Part shown: positions 15,063 to 24,179 of the stretch, one piece after another | Layout: each line of letters begins with the position of its first letter | How positions within the stretch are numbered: the stretch's first letter is position 1 | Origin: Saccharomonospora glauca K62 | Lineage (GTDB): Bacteria > Actinomycetota > Actinomycetes > Mycobacteriales > Pseudonocardiaceae | Assembly: GCF_000243395.2 (NCBI RefSeq) | Contig: NZ_CM001484.1 | Location: 4,419,450 to 4,483,449, forward strand | Length of the DNA: 64,000 nucleotides | Reading direction: 5' to 3' | The notes under the pieces: generated by a model | The model's database searches: none | What the model saw: only the letters and a program-made list of their open reading frames with translations | Told to the model about the DNA's origin: nothing | Program-made: the position numbers and the translations under genes

Positions 15063-17417
15063 TCAGTTGGGGCTGGTGCGCCGCAACGTCCGGGTGACGC
15101 CCGCCGCCACCGTGGTGACGAGCACCCAACCCATCGCGATGAACCCCGTGGAGACCCACTTGTCCAAACCCCCCATGTGCCAACGCCCCTTGTTACCGAA
15201 GTCGGCGAGAGGCACCAGCAGATCGACGGTGTAGAGCACGGGGTCCCATTCGAGTCCCGTGTCGTCGGCGTTGACGGCACATCGCTCGCCGAGGACGACG
15301 AACCGGTCGGGGTCCAGGGTGCAGTCGTCGCTGCCGAGCCCGAACCACAGGCTGCCCAGCACGAGCAGCGCGAGCAACCACGCCAGCGCCCTCACGGGCC
15401 GGTAGCCGTAGCCGACCATCCACCGCTGCAACCAGCTCCACACCCGAACCCCGAGTCCGAAGAACTGGCCGTAACCGGTGGCGAGTGACTCGTAGCGGTA
15501 CTGCTGCTTACGCATCAGGACGGCATCGGCGTGTTCCTCGTTGCCGCAGGCCCGAAGCATCGTGGCGAGCTGGTCGTACGGGCCGGGGCGGTACCCGCGC
15601 ATGGCGTGCCGCAGCCACGTCAGCCGCAACTCGACCTGTTGATCGCCCTTGAGCGGGATGGGGTTGTGGAGGGCTTCGTAGCGAAAGTCCTCCAGTTCGA
15701 TCCCGCCCGAGGCATACCAGAGTCGTTCGTTGTCGTGCAGCGTCCCGCATTGCGCTCCGCGCAGCGAGATCCTGCCGTCGGGCACCGTGGCCGGGGTGAG
15801 CTCGAACTCCTCGGCGATGGTGTCGCCCGCGTCGAGCGCGAGCCCGTTCCTGCCCGCGGAGAGCACCGCGCCCGCGATGCAGAACTTGCGCTTGATCACC
15901 GCACCGTCGAGCGTCACCCCACCTTCGCTTCGGAACGTGCCGTCGTCCCGACTGTGCATCAAAACGCTGCGAGAGACCTGCACCGAACGCAGATCCACGG
16001 CCCATTGGGCGGAGTCGTCCCGCTCCGGCTCGGTCACGGTGGTGTTCTGCAGGTCGATGCTGCCGCCGACCGTCATGCCCTGCAGCCGGACGGTTCCCCT
16101 CATGGTGCACGTACTGAGCATGAGGTTGCCCGACACCCGGCTGCGCCGAGCGGAGAACACGTCGCGGAACGGGTGCGACAGGTCGCCGTCGCGGACGAAC
16201 ACGTTGCCGCGCACCGTCACGTCGGCCAGCCGGAACTGTCCCTCGGTGCGCAGTTTGCTGCCTTCGAGGTCACCGTTGATCTCGCTGCCGTCGAGGTGGA
16301 TGGCGCGGTCCTTGTACGGCGGCTCGACGTTGCGGGGCACGGTGACCTTCGCCCCGGCCAGGCGCAGCGACCCTCCGATTCGGGTGTTCACCATGCGCAG
16401 GGTCCCCGTCGCGCGCAGCCCGTCACCCATCTCGACGTTGCCTTCGACGTGCATACGGTCGGCGATGAACGCCGGGTGCGGATCGACGTACCAGTCGCCG
16501 GTCTTCCACGCGTCCACCACGATCTCGCCGTCGGGGTCGACCTCCAGTCGCGCGCCCCGGAACACGAGGTCGCCCGCGACCCGCATGCTCGGTACGTACA
16601 CCATGCCGGTGGCCGAGAAGGGCCGGGGGGAGTTGGGCCGGTAGTGGTCCATTTCGCACAGCAGGCTTCCCCTGACGGTGATGCCGTTGCCGTTCAGCGC
16701 GAAGCCCTTCGGGTTCCGAAGCCGAGCACCCGAGAAGTTGACGTTACCGTGCGCCGTCATCCCCGGAACGCGAACCTCGCCATCGGTGGTGAGCCGGTAG
16801 GCGAGGAAGGCGCCGACGACGTTGAGCCGGTCGGCCTGCAAGGCCTTGCCGCTCGGATGGTGGATTCGCGTGCCGGTGAGGATCACCGTGCCGTCCACCG
16901 TGGCGTCGGTGAGGTTGACCGCCGCGTTCGGAACGCCTCGGTCGGTGCGGGTGGCGAGAACGTCGGTGCCGCGTTCCTCGCTGTCGTCGTCCACCTCGAC
17001 CCGGCACCGAATCAGCCGGACGTCGTTGCGGCTGCGGAAGTTACGGGCCTTCAGCCCCGGCAACCAGCACCGGTAGAACGACAGCCCCAGCAGCGTCGCC
17101 TCGCGCACGTCGGGCGGGTACTCGAACCGGCAGTTCTCGAAGCGGAGCAACACCGCGAGCTCCGCAGCCCGCAGATCGAGCCGACCCCGCACGAAACGGT
17201 TCTCGACCTGAAGGATCGGGGCGTTCGTCGCCTGCCGACGCCAGCGCAGCAGTCCCCGGCTGTCCTGCTCGCGCAACGGCTTGAGCAGTTCCTCGGCCTC
17301 GATCACCGCTTCTGCGGGCGGATCGGGGTCGAACGGGTCGAAATTGACAGGCGCCTGGTTATCTCCTTCGGGGACGTCCGAACCACTCCCCGAAGGGCGC
17401 CACCGTATCGCCGGCAC
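15063..17417 (-). CDS. large membrane-anchored beta-helix-like protein
   Basis: A 784-residue protein. Residues ~60-570 consist of irregular ~20-25-residue units with recurring V/I-x-G-(N/S/D)-(L/V) turns: GTVILTGTRI, GNVNFSGARL, GDLVFRGARL, GSLRLAGAKV, GTVRLQGMTV, GSIDLQNTTV. This pattern suggests a parallel beta-helix of the kind seen in bactofilin or pentapeptide proteins. Residues ~580-680 form a helical linker, and two membrane helices (about 690-710 LAWLLALLVLGSLWFGL and 755-775) flank an external loop with DDCTLDPD...GERCAV. Relatives in Streptomyces are often labelled membrane-associated oxidoreductase without support. GTG at 17417 follows GAGGAGG at 6 nt. A cell-envelope scaffold role is a guess. 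Confidence 0.75.
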   Translation of the reverse strand: MPAIRWRPSGSGSDVPEGDNQAPVNFDPFDPDPPAEAVIEAEELLKPLREQDSRGLLRWRRQATNAPILQVENRFVRGRLDLRAAELAVLLRFENCRFEYPPDVREATLLGLSFYRCWLPGLKARNFRSRNDVRLIRCRVEVDDDSEERGTDVLATRTDRGVPNAAVNLTDATVDGTVILTGTRIHHPSGKALQADRLNVVGAFLAYRLTTDGEVRVPGMTAHGNVNFSGARLRNPKGFALNGNGITVRGSLLCEMDHYRPNSPRPFSATGMVYVPSMRVAGDLVFRGARLEVDPDGEIVVDAWKTGDWYVDPHPAFIADRMHVEGNVEMGDGLRATGTLRMVNTRIGGSLRLAGAKVTVPRNVEPPYKDRAIHLDGSEINGDLEGSKLRTEGQFRLADVTVRGNVFVRDGDLSHPFRDVFSARRSRVSGNLMLSTCTMRGTVRLQGMTVGGSIDLQNTTVTEPERDDSAQWAVDLRSVQVSRSVLMHSRDDGTFRSEGGVTLDGAVIKRKFCIAGAVLSAGRNGLALDAGDTIAEEFELTPATVPDGRISLRGAQCGTLHDNERLWYASGGIELEDFRYEALHNPIPLKGDQQVELRLTWLRHAMRGYRPGPYDQLATMLRACGNEEHADAVLMRKQQYRYESLATGYGQFFGLGVRVWSWLQRWMVGYGYRPVRALAWLLALLVLGSLWFGLGSDDCTLDPDRFVVLGERCAVNADDTGLEWDPVLYTVDLLVPLADFGNKGRWHMGGLDKWVSTGFIAMGWVLVTTVAAGVTRTLRRTSPN

Positions 17418-17527
17418 CGTTCACCTCCTCATGGCTCCCAGTGCGGCGGGACGGACCCAGCCGCCTTCCATGAGACGAAGGCCGTGCGTGTTCAGTTCCG
17501 TGCGGCGCGTGTACGGAAAACGGGGGA

Positions 17528-18283
17528 CTACTCGTCGGCGTGGACGGGGTTGAGCACACGGGCCAGGAACGTCTGGGTCCGTTCCTGCTGCGGGTTACCG
17601 ATCACCTGCCGCGGCGGACCCTGCTCGACGACCACACCGCCGTCCATGAACAACACCGTGTCGGCGACCTCACGGGCGAACTGCATCTCGTGGGTGACGA
17701 CGAGCATGGTCATGCCCTCGTCGGCGAGCTGCCGCATCACCTTGAGCACGTCGCCCACGAGTTCCGGGTCGAGCGCCGACGTCGGCTCGTCGAACAGCAT
17801 CACCGCCGGGTTCATCGACAACGCCCGCGCGATGGCCACGCGCTGTTGCTGACCACCGGAGAGCTGCGCGGGCATCGAGCCGGCCTTCTCAGCGAGCCCC
17901 ACCTTGGTGAGGTTCTCCATCGCGATGCGCTCGGCCTCGGCCTTGTCGCGCTTCAGGACCTTGCGCTGCGCCACGGTCAGGTTGTCCAGAACGGACAGAT
18001 GACCGAACAGGTTGAAGTTCTGGAAGACCATGCCGACGGTGCGGCGAGCCCGGTCGATGTCGCAGTCGGGGTCGGTCAGCTCGAACCCGTTCACCACGAC
18101 CTTGCCCGAGTTGGGCTCCTCCAGCAGGTTCACGCACCGCAACAGGGTCGACTTGCCCGAACCGGACGGGCCGATGATGCAGACGACCTCGCCGCGCCGC
18201 ACCTCCAGGTCGATGCCCTTGAGCACCTCGAGACGGCCGAAGGACTTGTGCAGGTCCGAGACCTCGACGATCACGTCACTCAT
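17528..18283 (-). CDS. polar amino-acid ABC transporter ATPase
   Basis: A 251-residue ATPase of the GlnQ/HisP/GluA class that drives uptake of a polar amino acid, likely glutamate or glutamine. Walker [14 protein letters not shown], signature [15 protein letters not shown], Walker [15 protein letters not shown] and the switch histidine in [12 protein letters not shown] are all present. Its ATG overlaps the permease stop by one base (TGATG), so the two are translationally coupled. It is the last gene of the three-gene transporter cluster. Confidence 0.93.
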   Translation of the reverse strand: MSDVIVEVSDLHKSFGRLEVLKGIDLEVRRGEVVCIIGPSGSGKSTLLRCVNLLEEPNSGKVVVNGFELTDPDCDIDRARRTVGMVFQNFNLFGHLSVLDNLTVAQRKVLKRDKAEAERIAMENLTKVGLAEKAGSMPAQLSGGQQQRVAIARALSMNPAVMLFDEPTSALDPELVGDVLKVMRQLADEGMTMLVVTHEMQFAREVADTVLFMDGGVVVEQGPPRQVIGNPQQERTQTFLARVLNPVHADE

Positions 18284-19092
18284 CAGGCCGTCACCTTCAA
18301 CCCTTGCTCCTCCTTACGGCCACTGCGGCGCTCCAGGTAACGCGACAGGTATCCCAGCGGCACCGTGATGATGAGGTAACACAGACCCGCGAGCAGGATC
18401 GGGGTCAGCGACCCGGTGGCGTTCAAGCCCTCCCTGCCGAACTTCGCCAGCTCGTACTCGTCACGCGCGAGCCCCAGCAGGTAGATCAGCGACGAGTCCT
18501 TGGTCAGCAGGATCAGCTCGTTGGTCAGCGGCGGCAGGATGATCCGGAAGGCCTGCGGAATGACCACCGTGACCGTGGTCCTCGCCTGCGACATCCCCAA
18601 CGAGCGCGCCGCCTCGATCTGACCGTGCGGCACGGCCTGGATGCCCGCACGGAGGGTCTCGGCGATGTAGGCGGACCCGACCAGCCCCAACGCGATGGCC
18701 GCGGTGGAGTAGATGTCGAACCGGATCCCGAACGCGAGCGGGACCCCGTAGCCGAGCGCGATGAAGACCAGCAGCGCCGGGATGCCGCGGAAGAACTCGA
18801 TGTACAACGTCGCCAGCCAGCGGTACGGACCGACCGACGACAACTTCATCAACGCGAGCACCATGCCGATGCCGAGGCCCAGGGCGAAGCCCAACGCCGT
18901 GTACACGACGGTGTTGAGCAGCGCGTCGGTGAAGATCTCGGGGAACTGGGTAGCCGCCGCGTCGACGTTGAAGAAGGCGTTCTTGACCGTCTCCCAGTCC
19001 GCCAGGAATCCCAGCAGGACCACGATCAGGACGAGGACGGCGTACTGGACACCGCGGACCAACCGTGCGCGTTTACGCCGCGACATCGCCAT
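18283..19092 (-). CDS. polar amino-acid ABC transporter permease
   Basis: A 269-residue permease of the HisM/GlnP type with five membrane helices. The ATPase-contact EAA loop reads [20 protein letters not shown]. The sequence [19 protein letters not shown] is the typical sugar-free amino-acid permease signature. A single permease subunit with one ATPase implies a homodimer. It is separated from the solute-binding gene by a stem-loop, which would allow more binding protein than permease. Confidence 0.92.
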   Translation of the reverse strand: MAMSRRKRARLVRGVQYAVLVLIVVLLGFLADWETVKNAFFNVDAAATQFPEIFTDALLNTVVYTALGFALGLGIGMVLALMKLSSVGPYRWLATLYIEFFRGIPALLVFIALGYGVPLAFGIRFDIYSTAAIALGLVGSAYIAETLRAGIQAVPHGQIEAARSLGMSQARTTVTVVIPQAFRIILPPLTNELILLTKDSSLIYLLGLARDEYELAKFGREGLNATGSLTPILLAGLCYLIITVPLGYLSRYLERRSGRKEEQGLKVTA

Positions 19093-19118
19093 GACGAAAA
19101 ACTCCTCGTTCGAAGCGC

Positions 19119-19162
19119 GGTGAGGGCCTGAAACGGTAACCCATTCCCCTCAGGCCCTCACC
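19119..19162 (-). terminator. intercistronic stem-loop between binding protein and permease genes
   Basis: GGTGAGGGCCTGA (19119-19131) pairs perfectly with 19150-19162 around an 18-nt loop. Placed between the first and second genes of the operon, it probably acts as a partial terminator or 3'-stabiliser of the binding-protein mRNA. Confidence 0.65.
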
Positions 19163-19194
19163 GGCGCCCTGTGCTCTCGAAGTGGTTCGTTCCC

Positions 19195-20013
19195 TTACTT
19201 GCTCTCCGGCTTCTTACCGAACCACTTCTCGTAGATCTCGTCGTAGCGGCCGTCCTGCTTCGCGGCGTCCAGCACCTCGTTGATCTTGGCGACCAGCGCA
19301 CCGTTGCCCTTGCGGACGGCGATGCCGTACTTCTCGCCCGTCTCGAACTCGGTGGTGACCTCCACGTCGGAGTTGTCCTTGACGAAGTCGTAGAGCACGG
19401 AGTTGTCGTTGATGCCCGCGGCGATCTGGCCCGTCTTCACCGCGGTCTCCAACAGCGCCAGGTCCTCGAACTGGCGGGTGGTGTAGCCGAACTCCTCCTT
19501 GTGCTCCTCGGCGTACGCCTCACCGGTCGTGCCGAGCTGCACCCCGAGCACCTTCCCCTTGAGGTCGGAGAGGTCGGAGATGCCGGAGCCCTTCTTCACC
19601 AGCAACGCCTGGTTGGCGTCGTAGTAGCCCTCCGAGAAGTCCATGACCCGCTGGCGCTTCTCGTTGATGGTGATGGCCGCCGCGGCGAGGTCGCACTGAC
19701 CGGTGTCCAGCGCGGCACCGGACTCGATGCTCTCGAAGGAGGTGTCGAAGATCTCCTGCTTGACACCGAGCTCCTCGGCGACCAGGTCCACGAGGTCGAC
19801 ATCGAAGCCCACCGTCTTGCCGCCCTCGGTGAACTGGAACGGCTTGTAGGGCAGGTGCGTGCACGTCGTCAACGTGCCCTCTTTGATCAGGCTGATCTCA
19901 CCACCGGCCTCGGTGTCTCCACCCGTGTTGACTTCCTCGGCACAGCTCGCCGCGGTGGCGGCGAGAGCGAGGGCGGGCAGCAGGGTCAGCGCCCTGGTGA
20001 GTCGACGCGCCAC
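19195..20013 (-). CDS. polar amino-acid ABC transporter solute-binding lipoprotein
   Basis: A 272-residue secreted lipoprotein of the family-3 binding proteins. The signal peptide ends at the lipobox TAASC (Cys ~24). The ligand region begins KEGTLTTCTHLPYKPFQF and GFDVDLVDLVAEELG, with the family block CDLAAAAITINEKRQRVMDF, typical of glutamate/glutamine/cystine binders. The C-terminus YDEIYEKWFGKK closes the second lobe. Start GTG follows GAGGAG. It is the first gene of the transporter cluster; its leader contains overlapping inverted repeats. Confidence 0.92.
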   Translation of the reverse strand: MARRLTRALTLLPALALAATAASCAEEVNTGGDTEAGGEISLIKEGTLTTCTHLPYKPFQFTEGGKTVGFDVDLVDLVAEELGVKQEIFDTSFESIESGAALDTGQCDLAAAAITINEKRQRVMDFSEGYYDANQALLVKKGSGISDLSDLKGKVLGVQLGTTGEAYAEEHKEEFGYTTRQFEDLALLETAVKTGQIAAGINDNSVLYDFVKDNSDVEVTTEFETGEKYGIAVRKGNGALVAKINEVLDAAKQDGRYDEIYEKWFGKKPESK

Positions 20014-20050
20014 GATGTCACTCCTCGTAGTCCCATACCGGCCAGTTCAA

Positions 20051-20086
20051 GCATCCTGCCACCTGGATGCGCTAATGCGCAGCATC
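20051..20086 (-). promoter_or_regulatory. overlapping inverted repeats in leader of amino-acid ABC operon
   Basis: GCATCC (20051-20056) can pair with GGATGC (20065-20070), while the same GATGC (20066-20070) can instead pair with GCATC (20082-20086), around TGCGC-TAAT-GCGCA. The pairings are mutually exclusive. They lie 38-73 bases before the start of the binding-protein gene. Could be an operator or an RNA switch. Confidence 0.35.
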
Positions 20087-20120
20087 AGCTTCGTTACAGC
20101 CTCGTTGCACAAGCCGTCAC

Positions 20121-21548
20121 TCAGCTTCGCGCGTGCGCATCGATCACCGTGGCGATCGTCTCGGTGACGCGCTGCGCATAGTCGAGGTGCAGCCACTCGT
20201 CGGGCACGTGGGCGTTCGAGTCGGGACCGAGCGCTCCGGTGACCACGAACTGGGCCTCCGGGTACTTCTCGCCGAGCAACCCCATGAACGGGATCGACCC
20301 GCCGAGCCCGACCGTGCCCCACGGTTTGCCGAAGATCTCGTCACTGGCCTTCGCCAACGCCTCGGCGAGCCACGGTGCCAGCTCGGGCGCGTTCCAGCCG
20401 TCCGCGGCCTCCATGCCCGACAGCTCTACGGTAGCGCCGTACGGAACGTCCGAGGTCAGCGCCTTCGTGATCGCGTCGAGCGCGGCCTTCGAGTCGGCCG
20501 TCGGCGGAAGCCGGAAGCTCAGCGCGAGCGTGGTGGCCGTGCGCAGCACGTTGCCCGCCTCGGCCGGGTCGGGCATCCCCGACGCCCCGATGACCGACAG
20601 CGTGGGCCGCCAACTGTTGTTGAGCACCAGCTCCAGCTCGTCCTCGACCACCGGCCGGGTGGCACCGTGCAGAGGCATCGAACCAATGATCGAGCCCGGA
20701 GCGGCCTCGACGGTGGCCCTGGCCTCGGCGACGCGATTGGCCGGGATCTCGACGTTGCACTCGGCGAGCTTGACGGCGCCGGTCTCGGAATCCTCCAACC
20801 GGTCGAGCAGGGTGCGCAGCACGCGGAAGGAGCTGGGCACGATGCCGCTGGCCATACCCGAGTGCTGGGCCGTTTCGAGGACCCGCACGGTGACGTGCAC
20901 CTGCGCCAGCCCACGCAAGCTCGTGGTCAGCCACAGCCGCTCGTAGTCGTTGCCCCCGGAGTCGAGGCAGACCACGAGCGTCACCCGCCCGAGTCGCTCG
21001 GAGAGATGGTCGAGGTAGGCGGGCAGGTCGGGGCTTCCGGACTCCTCGCCGGTCTCCAGCAACACGACGATCCGTGCGTGAGAACCGCCCGCCTCGCGCA
21101 CGGCCGTCAGGGCGGCGGTGGCCGCGTACCCGGCGTAGCCGTCGTCCGCCGCGCCCCGACCGTAGAGCCGCCCGTCCCGCACCACGGGTGTCCACGGCCC
21201 GAGACCGTCGGACCAGCCCCCGACAGGAGGCTGCTTGTCCAGGTGCCCGTACATGAGGACCGTGCCCTTGTCCTCGGCGCCCTCGGTGGCGGGCACGTCG
21301 AGCAGCAGCACGGGGCTACGGCCGGGCAGCCGCACCACGTCGATCGAAGCGCCGGGCAGGTCGCGTTCGGCGAGCCATCCCTTGACGTGCTCCACCGCGG
21401 CATCGAGGTGGCCGGTCTCGGCCCACCGGGGGTCGAAGACGGGCGAGAGTGCCGGGATCGAGACGAGTGTCGACAGGCTGGGCAGGATGTCGTCCGCCCA
21501 CGTCCGCCGGACCGAGTTCTTCACGCTTTCCAGTTCCACGCGCCCCAT
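20121..21548 (-). CDS. M20-family metallopeptidase (dipeptidase-like)
   Basis: A 475-residue M20/M25/M40 zinc peptidase that would cleave dipeptides or N-acyl amino acids in the cytoplasm. First metal site: LMYGHLDKQPP (His ligand, then Asp) and GRGAADDGYAGYAA (bridging Asp). LLETGEESGSPDL holds the catalytic Glu-Glu. The C-terminus SNAHVPDEWLHLDYA supplies the last His ligand. Between them lies the M20 dimerisation domain. ATG at 21548 is preceded by GGTGGGTGG; a GTG four codons earlier is possible. Position beside an amino-acid importer suggests a shared nutritional role, though a separate promoter is likely. Confidence 0.92.
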   Translation of the reverse strand: MGRVELESVKNSVRRTWADDILPSLSTLVSIPALSPVFDPRWAETGHLDAAVEHVKGWLAERDLPGASIDVVRLPGRSPVLLLDVPATEGAEDKGTVLMYGHLDKQPPVGGWSDGLGPWTPVVRDGRLYGRGAADDGYAGYAATAALTAVREAGGSHARIVVLLETGEESGSPDLPAYLDHLSERLGRVTLVVCLDSGGNDYERLWLTTSLRGLAQVHVTVRVLETAQHSGMASGIVPSSFRVLRTLLDRLEDSETGAVKLAECNVEIPANRVAEARATVEAAPGSIIGSMPLHGATRPVVEDELELVLNNSWRPTLSVIGASGMPDPAEAGNVLRTATTLALSFRLPPTADSKAALDAITKALTSDVPYGATVELSGMEAADGWNAPELAPWLAEALAKASDEIFGKPWGTVGLGGSIPFMGLLGEKYPEAQFVVTGALGPDSNAHVPDEWLHLDYAQRVTETIATVIDAHARS

Positions 21549-21918
21549 CGTGCCACCCACCCCGCACGGTGACAGGAGTCACAGTCGCCCACCGAGTTAC
21601 GACAACCGGCTCGAAACGCCGGTGCCGATTTTCACAGGGAAGACGGCGACGGCACTGGTCCGCTCGTTGCTCGTGGGTACGACTTTCGGCGGTCGCACGG
21701 TTTGTCTTCCAAGCGTTTACGCAGCTCAACAACGGATTGGAGGGAACAAATCGGCTGTCAAGACTCTCCAAAACGCCGGTTTCCATGCCAGGATGAGCGC
21801 GTGAACCGTCACCGCCGACGGACACCAGGGCGCTGCGGACCCAGTTGCGCATCCGGTGGCCGGCGGCGCGTCGCGGGCCGCCACAAGCGGCTGTGCGACA
21901 CGACACCAAGGAGATGCG
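21549..21918. other. 370-base intergenic region
   Basis: Divergent promoter region between the M20 and bkdA genes. It holds two copies of AAACGCCGGT (21614 and 21771) and a small dyad ACCGGC-N7-GCCGGT (21605-21623). No gene or RNA is convincing. A regulator of the bkd operon could act here. Confidence 0.35.
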
Positions 21919-23130
21919 ATGTCGTCCCCAGAACAGTGGACGCGCCCGCAGTCCGGCGCCGGATCAGCCGCGACAGCGGCACGACCGTCCCCGGAACAGG
22001 TGATAGCGGGTTTGCGAGCGACCAGCGAAGGCGGAGCTGAACTCACCCAGCTCCTCACTCCCGAAGGCGAACGCCTGTCGTCGGAGCAGTTCGATCCCTA
22101 CATCGCCGACATCGACGCCGAGGCGCTGCGCGGTCTCTACCGCGACATGGTCATCGTCCGGCGAGCCGACCGCGAGTCCAACGCCATGCAGCGGCAGGGC
22201 CAGCTCGGCATCTGGGTCCCGTTGCTCGGCCAGGAGGCCGCCCAGGTCGGCTCGGGGCGAGCCCTGAAGCCGCAGGACATGGCGTTTCCCAGCTATCGCG
22301 AACACGGCGTCGCCTACACCCGCGGGGTCGATTTCAAGGAGCTGCTCGGCATCTTCCGCTGCACCGACCACAGCAGCTGGGACTTCCGCAAGCACCGGTT
22401 CCACCCGTACACCATCGTGATCGGCAACCAGGTGCTGAACGCCGCCGGCTACGCGATGGGGCAGAAGTTCGAGGGCAAGGTCGGCGACGACCCCGACGCC
22501 GAGGCCACCATCGTCTACTTCGGTGACGGCGCCACCAGCCAGGGCGACGTCCACGAGGGCTTCGTGTGGGCCGCCGTGTACGACGCGCCGCTGGTGTTCT
22601 TCTGCCAGAACAACCAGTGGGCCATCTCCGAACCCACCGAACGTCAGTCGCGCCTGCCGCTCTACCAGCGGGCTCGCGGCTACGGCTTCCCCGGCATCCG
22701 GGTCGACGGCAACGACGTGCTCGCCTGTCTGGCGGTCACCCGCTGGGCGCTAGACGAATGCCGCAGGGGCAACGGACCGGTGCTCATCGAGGCGTTCACC
22801 TACCGGATGGACGCCCACACCACCACCGACGACCCGACCCGCTACCGGCTGTCGGACGAACTGGAGGCGTGGAAGCTCAAGGACCCGATCGAGCGCGTGC
22901 GGGTGCACCTGTCCCGCACCGGAGGCGCCGACGCGGCGTTCTTCGAGGAAGTACAGGCCGAGGCCGACCGGTTCGCCGCCGAACTCCGCGACTACTGCTT
23001 CAACATGCCCGACCCGCCGCCCGAGCGGGTCTTCTCCGCCGTCTACGCGGAACCGTCACCGTTGCTGGAGGCCCAGCGCGAGGAATACCTCTCCTATCTC
23101 TCCGGCTTCGTCGATGGAGGTGAGCGTTGA
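21919..23130 (+). CDS. bkdA: branched-chain 2-oxoacid dehydrogenase E1 alpha
   Basis: A 403-residue thiamine-diphosphate-binding subunit of a 2-oxoacid dehydrogenase complex, which decarboxylates 2-oxo acids from valine, leucine and isoleucine. The ThDP motif runs from YFGDGATSQGDVHEG to QNNQWAIS (GDG-x~26-NN). The substrate-side block FPSYREHGVAYTRGVD and the phosphorylation-loop-like TYRMDAHTTTDDPTRYR are typical of E1 alpha of BkdA/PdhA type. ATG at 21919 follows AAGGAG at 5 nt. The E1 beta start overlaps its stop (TGATG). Pyruvate as a substrate cannot be excluded. Confidence 0.92.
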   Translation: MSSPEQWTRPQSGAGSAATAARPSPEQVIAGLRATSEGGAELTQLLTPEGERLSSEQFDPYIADIDAEALRGLYRDMVIVRRADRESNAMQRQGQLGIWVPLLGQEAAQVGSGRALKPQDMAFPSYREHGVAYTRGVDFKELLGIFRCTDHSSWDFRKHRFHPYTIVIGNQVLNAAGYAMGQKFEGKVGDDPDAEATIVYFGDGATSQGDVHEGFVWAAVYDAPLVFFCQNNQWAISEPTERQSRLPLYQRARGYGFPGIRVDGNDVLACLAVTRWALDECRRGNGPVLIEAFTYRMDAHTTTDDPTRYRLSDELEAWKLKDPIERVRVHLSRTGGADAAFFEEVQAEADRFAAELRDYCFNMPDPPPERVFSAVYAEPSPLLEAQREEYLSYLSGFVDGGER

Positions 23131-24170
23131 TGGCGGCGCCCGTGAACGCCAAGCCCGCGACCCCGACCACCCAGGCGGCCACGAACGTGCAGAACCTCAC
23201 CATCGGCAAGGCCCTCAACGCGGGTCTTCGGGCCGCGATGGAAGCCGACGAGAAGGTCATCGTGATGGGCGAGGACGTCGGCAAGCTCGGCGGTGTCTTC
23301 CGCATCACCGACGGTCTCCGGAAGGACTTCGGCGAACACCGTGTGCTCGACACGCCGCTGGCGGAGTCGGGCATCGTCGGCACCGCGGTCGGGCTCGCCG
23401 TCCGCGGGTTCCGGCCGGTGTGCGAGATCCAGTTCGAGGGGTTCATCTTCCCCGCCTTCGACCAGATCTCCAGCCAGCTCGCGAAACTGCACTACCGCAC
23501 CCAGGGCGCCATCAAGGTGCCCGTGGTGATCCGGGTGCCGTTCGGTGGCGGCATCGGCGCGGTGGAGCACCACTCCGAGTCTCCGGAGTCGCTGTTCGCG
23601 CACATCCCCGGCCTGAAGGTCGTGTCGTGCTCCAACCCGGTCGACGCCTACTGGATGATCCAGCAGGCCATCCAGTGCGACGACCCGGTGCTGTTTTTCG
23701 AGCCGAAGAAGCTCTACCACTCGGGCGCGCTCAAGGCGCCGGTGGACCCGTCGGCCACTCCCGACCCGCTGTTCGCGTCGCGCGTCCTGCGGCAGGGCAC
23801 AGCGGCCACGCTGGTGGCGTACGGCCCCTCGGTGCAGGTGTGTCTCGCCGCGGCCGACGCGGCCGCGGAGGAGGGCACCGAGCTTGAGGTCATCGACCTG
23901 CGCACGCTGTCGCCGCTGGACCTGGAGCCGGTGTTCGAGTCGGTGCGCCGCACCGGGCGTCTGATCGCCGTCAGCGAGGCGTCCTCGGAGGCGTCGCTGA
24001 CCTCCGAGATCGCCGCTCGTGTGCAGCAGGAGTGCTTCTACTCGCTGGAGGCACCCGTGCTGCGGGTGACCGGCTTCGACACGCCGTACCCGCCGTCCAA
24101 GTTGGAGGAGCACTTCCTGCCGGACCTCGACCGAGTGCTCCACGCCGTCGACCGCGCTCTGGAGTGGTGA
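23130..24170 (+). CDS. bkdB: branched-chain 2-oxoacid dehydrogenase E1 beta
   Basis: A 346-residue transketolase-type E1 beta subunit that forms the alpha2-beta2 E1 with the preceding product. Family blocks are VIVMGEDVGKLGGVFRIT, LDTPLAESGIVGTAVGLA, EIQFEGFIFPAFDQI and the catalytic-loop RVPFGGGIGAVEHHSESPES with paired His. The last third is the transketolase C-terminal domain (VIDLRTLSPLDLEPVFESV). An N-terminal Pro/Ala-rich extension of ~22 residues precedes the domain. GGAGG lies 10 bases before the ATG. Confidence 0.92.
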   Translation: MAAPVNAKPATPTTQAATNVQNLTIGKALNAGLRAAMEADEKVIVMGEDVGKLGGVFRITDGLRKDFGEHRVLDTPLAESGIVGTAVGLAVRGFRPVCEIQFEGFIFPAFDQISSQLAKLHYRTQGAIKVPVVIRVPFGGGIGAVEHHSESPESLFAHIPGLKVVSCSNPVDAYWMIQQAIQCDDPVLFFEPKKLYHSGALKAPVDPSATPDPLFASRVLRQGTAATLVAYGPSVQVCLAAADAAAEEGTELEVIDLRTLSPLDLEPVFESVRRTGRLIAVSEASSEASLTSEIAARVQQECFYSLEAPVLRVTGFDTPYPPSKLEEHFLPDLDRVLHAVDRALEW

Positions 24171-24179
24171 GGGGGAGAC

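Noticed and set aside
15531-17852. 773-codon open frame on the plus strand across the beta-helix gene
   Set aside because: Antisense shadow from high GC; residue content is His/Arg/Val-rich without domain, and the minus gene has a ribosome-binding site and membrane helices.
20035-20048. Fourth copy of the fad operator before the amino-acid ABC operon
   Set aside because: Matches TACCGGCCAGT but loses the second arm and symmetry; lies between the start codon and leader repeats; kept only as a weak hint.
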